Shown here in pieces: positions 28,424 through 36,392 of a DNA stretch of 64,000 nucleotides. Under the pieces are notes generated by a model that did not search any database, was not told the DNA's origin, and saw only the letters and a program-made list of their open reading frames with translations. Origin of the DNA: Luzula sylvatica (taxonomy: Eukaryota > Streptophyta > Magnoliopsida > Poales > Juncaceae); the NCBI GenBank assembly GCA_946800325.1, contig CAMPEJ010000009.1:372001-436000 (forward strand), in the 5' to 3' direction. Within the stretch, counting starts at the first letter, position 1. Each line of letters starts with the position of its first letter. The position numbers and the translations under genes were made by a program.

Positions 28424-28453
28424 CACTACAACAGATCTGCGTATCAGCGACGG
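28424..28453 (+). repeat. left terminal inverted repeat of the CACTA-like element
   Basis: These 30 bp start CACTACAACAGAT and end TATCAGCGACGG. They match the reverse complement of 33043-33072 at 27 of 30 positions; the three mismatches lie at TIR positions 14, 15 and 17. Confidence 0.9.
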
Positions 28454-28472
28454 TAAAAACCGTCGCTGATAC
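28441..28472. repeat. perfect 13-bp hairpin at the left element end
   Basis: GTATCAGCGACGG at 28441-28453 is followed by the 6-base spacer TAAAAA and then the exact reverse complement CCGTCGCTGATAC (28460-28472). The left arm is the inner part of the TIR. A third copy of the same 13 bp closes the right end at 33043-33055. Confidence 0.9.
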
Positions 28473-28771
28473 TCCCAAAAACCGTCGCTGAAAGTTTTAC
28501 CGACGGCAACCCGTCGCTGATCTCCCGTCGCTGAAAGGGGCGTCGCTAATGTCACTATTTCCGACGGGCCGTCGCTGATGTCACTTTTTCCGGCGGGCCG
28601 TCGCTGAAGTATTCTCCGGCGGGCCGTCGCAGCAGTTTTCTCCGGCGGGCCGTCGCAGATGACTTCTCCGGCGGGCCGTCGCAGAAGTCGTCTCCGGCGG
28701 GCCGTCGCAGAAGTCTTCTCCGGCGGGCCGTCGCAGAACTCTTCTCCGGCGGGCCGTCGCAGAACTCTGAT
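28473..28771 (+). repeat. left subterminal repeats with an eight-unit 26-bp tandem array
   Basis: Several CCGTCGCTGA motifs are followed by a regular tandem array whose core is CCGGCGGGCCGTCGC. Core starts are 28561, 28590, 28616, 28642, 28668, 28694, 28720 and 28746: spacing 29 once, then 26 bp six times. The core is itself nearly palindromic (GGCGGGCCGTC). This is typical CACTA subterminal structure. The open frame on the minus strand at 28555-28776, rich in Arg and Pro, is only the repeat translated and is not a gene. The frame at 28319-28555 spans the satellite junction and is also spurious. Confidence 0.85.
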
Positions 28772-28784
28772 GTCACTATTTCTA

Positions 28785-29950
28785 TTAAATTTATATTAAT
28801 AATATAAATAAATAATTACATAATATATAATTAAATAATAATAAATTTGTATTATTAATATTAATAAATAATTAAATAATATTAAATTTATATTAATAAT
28901 ATAAATAAATAATTAAAAAATAATAAATAATTAAATAATATTAAATTTGTATTATTAATATTTTAATATTTATAATAATAATAAATAATTAAATAATATT
29001 AAATTTATATTAATAATATAAATAAATAATATTAAATTTATTAATAAATAATTAAATAATATTAAATTTATATTAATAATATAAATAAATAATTAAAAAA
29101 TAATAAATTTATTTTAATAAATAATTAAATAATATTAAATTTGTATTATTAATATTTTATTATTTATAATATTAATAAATAATTAAATAATATTAAATTT
29201 ATATTAATAATATAATTAAATAATAATAAATTTATTTTAATAAATAATTAAATAATATTAAATTTGTACTATTAATATTAATAAATAATTAAATAATATT
29301 AAATTTATATTAGTAATATAAATGAATAATTAATAAATAATTAAATAATATTAAATTTGTATTATTAATATTTTATTATTTATAATATTAATAAATAATT
29401 AAATAATATTAAATTTATATTAATAATATAAATAAATAATTAAATAATAATAAATTTATTTTAATAAATAATTAAATAATATTAAATTTGTATTATTAAT
29501 ATTAATAAATAATTAAATAATATTAAATTTATATTAATAAATAATTAAATAATATTAAATTTGTATTATTAATATTTTAATATTTATAATATTAATAAAT
29601 AATTAAATAATAGTAAAATTTATATTAATAATATATAAATTAAATTAAATAATATTAAATTTATTTTAATTTAATAAATAATTAAATAATATTAAATTTG
29701 TATTATTTATATTTTAATATTTATAATATTAATAAATAAATATTAAATTTATATTAATAATATAAATAAATAATTAAATAATATTAAATTTATATTAAAA
29801 TTAAATAATAATATAAATAAATAAATAAATAATGAAATAATTATTATATTAAATTTATTTATAAATAATAAATAATAATATAAATAATTATAATGAAATA
29901 ATTATAATATTAATAAATAATTAAATAATATTAAATAAATAATAAATAAT
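28785..29950. repeat. AT-only low-complexity tract inside the transposon
   Basis: About 1.2 kb is composed almost only of A and T, built from imperfect copies of AATAATTAAATAATATTAAA followed by TTTATATTAATAATATAAAT or TTTGTATTATTAATATT. The copies are irregular in spacing, which suggests repeated slippage or unequal exchange. It lies downstream of the stop codon of the minus-strand gene remnant. There is no coding potential. Confidence 0.85.
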
Positions 29951-30148
29951 AAAGCCACGACAATTAAACAAATACAAACAATCCAAATAAGCAACGACAA
30001 ACCACAAATACAACAATCCAGAAAATAAAACCACGACAATTCAAATACAACAATCCGAATACGACAATCCAACCACAATCCACAAATACAACAATCCGAT
30101 ACGACAATCCACAAATACAACAATCCAAATACAACAGTCAAATAAACT
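29951..30148. repeat. ACAATCC / AAATACAAC short-motif repeat region
   Basis: Irregular copies of ACAATCC, CACAAATACAACAATCC and CACGACAATT make up this stretch. On the minus strand it would be the 3' untranslated part just after the stop codon at 30151-30153. The minus-strand open frame 29902-30141 is this repeat in translation (Leu/Ile/Val/Cys-rich) and I do not accept it as a gene. Confidence 0.6.
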
Positions 30149-30150
30149 CT

Positions 30151-30446
30151 CTAATTCTGATTCAAATTATCACCATCGAAACCTCCAAGAAAATCATTTG
30201 CCGGACCAAAATTCGCCGGTCGGGTCGATGTCTCCTGAATTTAATGAATTGTTATATGAAACTATACTACTATAATAATTATATATTTTTTATTTAACAT
30301 ATACATACATTCGATGGTCGGGTCGATGTGTCCTGATTCTGCTGCGACATATTCGCCATGAACATCTGTGGGAAAGGAGACCGCAGTACATTCTGAAAAT
30401 CCGAACCTGAATTCTGGAGGGGAGGAGACGAGAACACGCCGGGATT
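30151..30446 (-). pseudogene. two-exon gene remnant in the transposon (no recognised domain)
   Basis: On the minus strand, TTTTCAG ends at 30447 and opens a 138-nt exon (30446-30309, 46 codons). The exon ends in front of GTATGT, followed by a 74-nt AT-rich intron (30308-30235) ending ATTCAG. An 84-nt exon (30234-30151) then runs to a TAG stop. Both boundaries are phase 0, and the joined frame is open for 73 codons. The product is rich in Asn, Gln, Ser, Pro and Phe, starting NPGVFSSPPLQNSGSDFQN and ending DFLGGFDGDNLNQN. I recognise no domain. A TSTRP motif occurs at the end of exon 1 and again at the start of exon 2. The frame stays open upstream to about 30476, where it reads HPNKSRITNFQ, but no nearby ATG fits, so the start is lost or lies in another exon. 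It could be the tail of a CACTA accessory protein or a captured host gene. I infer a remnant because the transposase is missing. Confidence 0.5.
30235..30308 (-). other. candidate 74-nt intron in the gene remnant
   Basis: On the minus strand it begins GTATGTATATG and ends AACAATTCATTAAATTCAG, and it is AT-rich, all as in plant introns. The 24 nt before it and the 24 nt after it are direct repeats (21 of 24 match, core ACATCGACCCGACC). Confidence 0.55.
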
Positions 30447-30476
30447 CTGAAAATTTGTAATCCGAGATTTGTTTGG

Positions 30477-31581
30477 ATGTAATACAAATTTGTAATACAA
30501 AATAATATCATAATATATTTCAAAAAACTGTCTTAATTCTGTTTCTATAACATGCAATAATACATATTTTTGTTTTAATATCATACGTGACCAAATTTGT
30601 TAATTTACTAAGATATAAGATCTAATTATATTATTTTTTAATTTATTTTTTGAGTAAATTTGGAGAGAGTTTGAGGCCTCTCTTCCAAAATAATAAATAT
30701 AACGAGATAAAGAAACAAATATCCAGTCATTACATAACAAATGTCTATTGGGAAATATAATTCATAATTTTAAATTAAGTATATTTTTTTGTTACATAAA
30801 ATTAATTAAATTTTGAAATAACCATATTAGAAATATTTTTAAATATATGTTGGAAATTTCATAAACATATTAGAGATATATTTAATATAATTTAATACCT
30901 ATTATTTTTATATTTTTTGGTAATCAAAAATATATTAAAAATTTCATAACTCAACAATATATAACCATAAATTATACTCGCAACAAATAAAGTACTACAT
31001 CCAAACAACAATTAAAACCTAATCTAAAGCTAATATTTTTCTACTACATCCAAATAACTCTAAAATCCTAAATCCAAACTAAGATATAAACTACGCATTT
31101 TTCACACATACAATATCATCAAATAAATTATAAAAATTGAACTATTATTAACCTTGGTCCGGAGTTGATTAATTAATTGCCAAGTTTCCTAAAATAATCC
31201 AAGTCCAAAATCCAAGTTTCCTAAAATAATAATAACATTAAACAGATTTCAAAAAACATAATTAACAAATTTAAAAATAATAGATGTAAAAATTAATTTA
31301 GAACAGATTTTAAAAAAATTAAGATTAAAAAAAAATCCAGATTTAAAATACTCAAAACAGATTCAAATTCCATATTTTAAGTCTACAAACACTAAAAATC
31401 CATATTTAAAATAACAAAAACAAATATAAAACAGATTCAAAATTCCTAATTTTTTTTTATTTAAGCCTAAAAATCCAATTTAAAATCCGTATGTAAAATC
31501 AAGATTCAAAAATTTTAAACCTAATTAAACCTAAATTTAAATTTAAATATAACTTAAGTAAACATAGAGAGATAAACATGC
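30477..31581 (-). other. AT-rich intron-like interior of the transposon
   Basis: No gene is visible in this 1.1-kb stretch on either strand. It is A/T-rich with short dispersed motifs: ACTACATCCAAA near 30993 and 31041, AAACAGATT many times between 31240 and 31440, and CCAAGTTTCCTAAAATAAT twice (from 31180 and 31212). In the minus-strand gene model it would be the intron between the leader and the small exons. Its length and composition suit that, but nothing proves it. Confidence 0.5.
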
Positions 31582-31671
31582 CTTCAACCAAGAGAGAGAA
31601 GGAGAGTTAGTCGGCCTTTCCCAACACCAGACCCGAGAGACGAGACAGCAGCGAAGATTTAGGCCTTCCAC
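31582..31671 (-). other. second, related leader-exon copy
   Basis: On the minus strand this 90-nt segment is preceded by TTTTTTTAG and ends CTTGGTTGAAG followed by GCATGT. The ending matches that of the leader at 32107 (CTTTGGTTGAAG then GTATGT), as do the GGTGGAAGRC-type start and the CT-rich body. The donor here is GC rather than GT, which is either a rare GC donor or a decayed site. I infer a duplicated leader exon. Confidence 0.4.
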
Positions 31672-32106
31672 CTAAAAAAACAAATTTAATCCTAAATTAA
31701 AAAACAAGTTCAAAAAAACATCTAAACCAGATTTATGCCTTCAAAACAGATTCAAAACAGATTTAAACCTAAAAATATTTCAAAAACATATTTAAAACTG
31801 AGTTAAAAAAAAAAATCAGACCTCTAAATTAAGCAGATTCAAAAATAGTTTTAAAAAAGATTTAAAAAAAATCAGACCTAAATTAATCACATTTCAAACT
31901 GATTTAAGCCTAAAAATTAATCACATCTAAATAAGCAGATTCAAGATACGAGCGAGCTAATTAAGCCTAAAAATAAACACATGATTCAAAAGAAAAATTC
32001 AACGGATTGTAAACCTAATTAAGCCTAAAAATTCAACGGATTGTAAACCTAATTAAGCCTAAAAATAAACCTAATTAAGCCTAAATCTAAAAGAGATAAG
32101 ACATAC
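31672..32106 (-). other. repeat-rich intron-like stretch
   Basis: This is A-rich sequence with several copies of CCTAATTAAGCCTAAAAAT and ATTCAACGGATTGTAAA around 31995-32090, plus AAACAGATT-type motifs. On the minus strand it starts with the splice donor GTATGTCTTATC next to the leader. No coding potential is seen. Confidence 0.5.
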
Positions 32107-32375
32107 CTTCAACCAAAGAGACGAACGACTAGAAGAGAAACGAGCAAGCCTTCCATCCACCAGAAACGAGCAAGTCTTCCACCCACCAGAAATGAGCAAC
32201 TAGCCGAGAAGGGGGATATACTAGCAGAGAGGGGGAGGAGGAGACAGAGAGGGAGGGGGGCTGTGAGGGCGACTGCAGGCAGGGGGCTGTGAGGGCTTCT
32301 GCGGAGTGGGGCTTAAGGAGGGCGAAGGGGGAAGGGGAGAAGGAGGGGGGGCTGTGAGAATGAATGGATGAGGGA
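32107..32375 (-). other. CT-rich transcribed leader (5' UTR exon) of the element
   Basis: Downstream of the TATA box the minus strand is strongly pyrimidine-rich, including three CTCACAGCCCCC motifs and a tandem pair of CTTGCTCGTTTCT. It ends in AAG|GTATGT, a consensus plant donor at 32107/32106. Only a very short open frame (ATGGAAGGC..., 15 codons) is present, so it would be an untranslated leader. The transcription start is estimated at about 30 nt from the TATA box and is not seen directly. Confidence 0.45.
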
Positions 32376-32400
32376 AAGAGAAGGTTCTCGCTGGCAGGGG

Positions 32401-32409
32401 TTATATATA
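32401..32409 (-). promoter_or_regulatory. TATA box, minus-strand promoter
   Basis: The minus strand reads TATATATAA followed by CCCCTGCC and then a CT-rich start region. This isolated TATA element lies between the GC-rich subterminal repeats and the leader, where the promoter of a CACTA element is expected. Confidence 0.5.
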
Positions 32410-32426
32410 TGGATACTAAATCCTAT

Positions 32427-33042
32427 CACCGACGGGCCGTCGGAATATATTAGCGACGGGTTGTGTCATCTGCGACGGGCCGCGAGAGGTATCTGCGACG
32501 GGCCAGCGGGCCAACGGAGATTGTTTCGAGCGCTGACGTTTTTTTGAATTCTTCTGCGACGGGCACTATTCACCGACGGGCCGACGTTGGGCTTCACCGA
32601 CGGGCCATATATCACCGACGGGCCGACGTAATACATCTGCGACGGGCCGCGAGAGGTATCTGCGACGGGCCAGCGGGCCAACGGAGATTGTTTCGAGCGC
32701 TGACGTTTTTTTGAATTCTTCTGCGACGGGCACTATTCACCGACGGGCCGACGTTGGGCTTCACCGACGGGCTATATATCACCGACGGGCCGACGTAATA
32801 CATCTGCGACGGGCAAATTTTTACAGACGGGCCGACGTTGGGCTTCACCGACGGGCCAGATATCACCGACGGGCCGACGGCGGGATTTACCGACGGTTTT
32901 TCTTGGCTTCGACGGGCCGACGAAAAATCCACCTTATTAGCGACGGGCCGTGCCTAATTTTACCGTCGGTGATAATCTTCAGCGACGGGCCAACGCAGAA
33001 AATCCACCTTATTAGCGACGGGCAGTCGCTGAAGTTAGACAA
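32427..33042. repeat. right subterminal repeat region (GACGGG-rich)
   Basis: About 22 GACGGG motifs occur, mostly within CACCGACGGGCC, CTGCGACGGGC or TTAGCGACGGGCC, often paired as GACGGGCCGACG. It is the counterpart of the left subterminal repeats but less regular. Several Arg-rich open frames on both strands (32463-32714, 32466-32681, 32612-32932, 32711-33052 and 32887-33084) are repeat translations and not genes. Confidence 0.8.
32467..32800 (+). repeat. 167-bp tandem duplication in the right subterminal region
   Basis: Two consecutive 167-bp units, 32467-32633 and 32634-32800, both start CATCTGCGACGGGC. I see one base difference between them (GGGCCATATATC versus GGGCTATATATC). The near-identity implies a recent duplication. 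Confidence 0.85.
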
Positions 33043-33072
33043 CCGTCGCTGATACTCCAATCTGTTGTAGTG
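33043..33072 (-). repeat. right terminal inverted repeat of the CACTA-like element
   Basis: This 30-bp terminus reads CACTACAACAGAT on the minus strand and continues TGGAGTATCAGCGACGG. It is followed directly by satellite AAATGATCTC at 33073. It mirrors the left end with three mismatches. Confidence 0.9.
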
Positions 33073-36000
33073 AAATGATCTCAAAATACGTTATTTGAAA
33101 TCCCCAAAGCATAAACATATTGTTTTGAATCGAAAAACAAACTTTCTTAGTGTTTGTAAATTTTGGTGAAATGTTATGTGGTAAAAGATACGATTCAAAT
33201 GATCTCAAAATACATTATTTGAACTCCCCAAAGCAGAAACAGATTGTTTTGAATCGAAAAACAAACTTTCTTAGTGTTTGTAAATTTTGGTGAAATGTTA
33301 TGTAGTAAAAGATACGATTCAAATGATCTCAAAATACGTTATTTGAACTCCCCAAAGCATAAACAGATTGTTTTGAATCGAAAAACAAACTTTCTTAGTG
33401 TTTGTAAATTTTGGTGAAATGTTATGTAGTAAAAGATACGATTCCAATGATCTCAAAATACGTTATTTGAACTCCCCAAAGCATAAACAGATTGTTTTGA
33501 ATCGAAAAACAAACTTTCTTAGTGTTTGTAAATTTTGGTGAAATGTTATGTGGTAAAAGATACGATTCGAATGATCTACAAATACTTTATTTGAACTCAC
33601 CAAAGCATAAACAGATTGTTTTGAATCGAAATTTAAACTTTCTTAGAGTTTGTAAATTTTGGTGAAATGTTATGTGGTAAAAGATACGATTCAAATGATC
33701 TCAAAATACGTTATTTGAAATCCCCAAAGCATAAACAGATTGTTTTGAATCGAAAAACAAACTTTCTTAGTGTTTGTAAAGTTTGGTGAAATGTTATGTG
33801 GTAAAAGATACGATTCAAATGATCTCAAAATAAGTTATTTGAACTCCCCAAAGCATAAACAGATTGTTTTGAATCGAAAAACACACTTTCTTAGTGTTTG
33901 TAAATTTTGGTGAAATGTTATGTAGTAAAAGATACGATTCCAATGATCTCAAAATACGTTATTTGAACTCCCCAAAGCATAAACAGATTGTTTTGAATCG
34001 AAAAACAAACTTTCTTAGTGTTTGTAAATTTTGGTGAAATGTTATGTGGTAAAAGATACGATTCAAATGATCTCAAAATACGTTATTTGAACTCCCCAAA
34101 GCATAAACAGATTGTTTTGAATCGAAAAACAAACTTTCTTAGTGTTTGTAAATTTTGGTGAAATGTTATGTGGTAAAAGATACGATTCAAATGATCTCAA
34201 TATACGTTATTTGAACTCCCCAAAGCATAAACAGATTGTTTTGAATCGAAAAACAAACTTTCTTAGTGTTTGTAAATTTTGGTGAAATGTTATGTGGTAA
34301 AAGATACGATTCAAATGATCTCAATATACGTTATTTGAACTCCCCAAAGCATAAACAGATTGTTTTGAATCGAAAAACAAACTTTCTTAGTGTTTGTAAA
34401 TTTTGGTGAAATGTTATGTGGTAAAAGATACGATTTGAATGATCTAAAAATATGTTATTTGAACTCCCCAAAGCATAGACAAATTGTTTTGAATCGAAAA
34501 ACAAACTTTCTTAGTGTTTGTAAATTTTGGTGAAATGTTATGTCGTAAAACATACGATTCAAATGATCTCAAAATACGTTATTTGAACTCCCCAAAGCAT
34601 AAACAGATTGTTTTGAATCGAAAAACAAACTTTCTTAGTGTTTGTAAATTTTGGTGAAATGTTATGTGGTAAAAGATACGATTCAAATGATCTCTAAATA
34701 CGTTATTTGAACTCCCCAAAGCATAAACAAATTGTTTTGAATCGAAAAACAAACTTTCTTAGTGTTTGTAAATTTTTGTGAAATGTTATGTGGTAAAAGA
34801 TACGATTCCAATGATCTCAAAATACGTTATTTGAACTCCCCAAAGCATAAACAGATTGTTTTGAATCGAAAAACAAACTTTCTTAGTGTTTGTAAATTTT
34901 GGTGAAATGTTATGTAGTAAAAGATACGATTCAAATGATCTCAAAATACGTTATTTGAACTCCCCAAAGCACAAACAGATTGTTTTGAATCGAAAAACAA
35001 ACTTTCTTAGTGTTTGTAAATTTTGGTGAAATGTTATGTGGTAAAAGATACGATTCGAATGATCTACAAATATGTTATTTGAACTCCCCAAAGCTTAAAC
35101 AAATTGTTTTGATTCGAAAAACAAACTTTCTTAGTGTTTGTAAATTTTGGTGAAATGTTATGTAGTAAAAGATACGATTCAAATGATCTCAAAATACGTT
35201 ATTTGAACTCCCCAAAGCATAAACAGATTGTTTTGAATCGAAAATTAAACTTTCTTAGTGTTTGTAAATTTTGGTGAAATGTTATGTGGTAAAAGATACG
35301 ATTCAAATGATCTCAAAATACGTTATTTGAAATCCCCAAAGCATAAACAGATTGTTTTGAATCGAAAAACAAACTTTCTTAGTGTTTGTAAATTTTGGTG
35401 AAATGTTATGTAGTAAAAGATACGATTCAAATGATCTCAAAATACGTTATTTGAAATCCCCAAAGCATAAACAGATTGTTTTGAATCGAAAAACAAACTT
35501 TCTTAGTGTTTGTAAATTTTGGTGAAATGTTATGTGGTAAAAGATACGATTCAAATGATCTCAAAATACATTATTTGAACTCCCCAAAGCAGAAACAGAT
35601 TGTTTTGAATCGAAAAACAAACTTTCTTAGTGTTTGTAAATTTTGGTGAAATGTTATGTAGTAAAAGATACGATTCAAATGATCTCAAAATACGTTATTT
35701 GAACTCCCCAAAGCATAAACAGATTGTTTTGAATCGAAAAACAAACTTTCTTAGTGTTTGTAAATTTTGGTGAAATGTTATGTAGTAAAAGATACGATTC
35801 AAATGATCTCAAAATACGTTATTTGAACTCCCCAAAGCACAAACATATTGTTTTGAATCGAAAAACAAACTTTCTTAGTGTTTGTAAATTTTGGTGAAAT
35901 GTTATGTAGTAAAAGATACGATTCAAATGATCTCAAAATACGTTATTTGAACTCCCCAAAGCACAAACAGATTGTTTTGAATCGAAAAACAAACTTTCTT

Positions 36001-36392
36001 AGTGTTTGTAAATTTTGGTGAAATGTTATGTGGTAAAAGATACGATTCGAATGATCTACAAATATGTTATTTGAACTCCCCAAAGCATAAACAAATTGTT
36101 TTGATTCGAAAAACAAACTTTCTTAGTGTTTGTAAATTTTGGTGAAATGTTATGTAGTAAAAGATACGATTCAAATGATCTCAAAATACGTTATTTGAAC
36201 TCCCCAAAGCACAAACAGATTGTTTTGAATCGAAAAACAAAATTTCTTAGTGTTTGTAAATTTTGGTGAAATGTTATGTGGTAAAAGATACGATTCGAAT
36301 GATCTACAAATATGTTATTTGAACTCCCCAAAGCATAAACAAATTGTTTTGATTCGAAAAACAAACTTTCTTAGTGTTTGTAAATTTTGGTG

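Larger units (their letters stand above)
1..28424 (+). repeat. 124-bp satellite array, left part (229 monomers + 28 bp)
   Basis: This is a head-to-tail tandem array of a 124-bp monomer, with no change of orientation. Taking the monomer to start at AAATGTTATG, starts fall at 1, 125, 249, 373 and so on to 28397, exactly 229 periods later. The constant parts include ATTTGAACTCCCCAAAGC, TTGTTTTGAATCG and CTTAGTGTTTGTAAATTTTG. Variation is mostly single-base and falls at a few recurrent sites: base 12 (G or A), bases 28-30 (CAA, CGA, CCA or TGA), bases 36-46 (several variants such as CTCAAAATACG and CTACAAATATG), the GAACTC/GAAATC site, the GCATAAAC/GCAGAAAC/GCACAAAC/GCATAGAC site, and the AAACAAAC/AATTAAAC/TTTAAAC site. 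The array carries no gene. I infer a centromeric or heterochromatic plant satellite; the family name is unknown to me. Confidence 0.98.
28424..33072 (-). mobile_element. non-autonomous CACTA-like DNA transposon (4,649 bp)
   Basis: The insertion interrupts a satellite monomer. Its ends read CACTACAACAG and CTGTTGTAGTG, the terminal signature of the plant CACTA (En/Spm) superfamily. Inside the ends are dense arrays of short GACGGG/CCGTC repeats, the arrangement in which the element's own DNA-binding protein binds in characterised CACTA elements. The interior is mostly A/T-rich, and I see no open frame resembling the large transposase, so mobility would need proteins from another copy. A TATA box, leader and two small exons all read on the minus strand, hence the strand given. 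The usual 3-bp target duplication is not present: the left flank ends GATT and the right begins AAATG, with one C shared between the satellite and the element end. The superfamily assignment rests on ends and subterminal repeats only. Confidence 0.88.

Noticed and set aside
1..28424. CRISPR-like regular repeat array
   Set aside because: There are no unique spacers: the whole 124-bp unit repeats, and the context is plant satellite DNA.
28319..28776. Two minus-strand open frames across the left end of the transposon
   Set aside because: One is a satellite/TIR junction product; the other is the 26-bp repeat read through. Neither has start context, domain or composition of a gene.
29902..30141. 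79-residue hydrophobic minus-strand frame that looks like a membrane protein
   Set aside because: It is a translation of the ACAATCC/AAATACAAC repeat and the adjacent AT tract; the hydrophobicity is a by-product of A/T-rich codons.
30660..30690. Short GAGAG...CTCTC inverted repeat around GAGGCCTC
   Set aside because: Arms of about five bases in AT-rich sequence are expected by chance, and it has no link to other signals.
31153..31188. Possible 36-nt mini-exon on the minus strand (TTTTAG before it, CCAAG|GTTAAT at its end)
   Set aside because: The frame is open, but the acceptor-like sequence is duplicated 32 bp away and the region is otherwise repetitive. Nothing else supports an exon.
28424..33072. 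Helitron or LTR retrotransposon as the identity of the insertion
   Set aside because: The ends are inverted repeats starting CACTA. There is no TC/CTRR hairpin end, no long direct terminal repeats, and no primer-binding site or polypurine tract next to the ends.
32463..33084. Five Arg-rich open frames on both strands
   Set aside because: They all come from GACGGG/CCGTC repeats, which are free of stop codons in several frames by composition.
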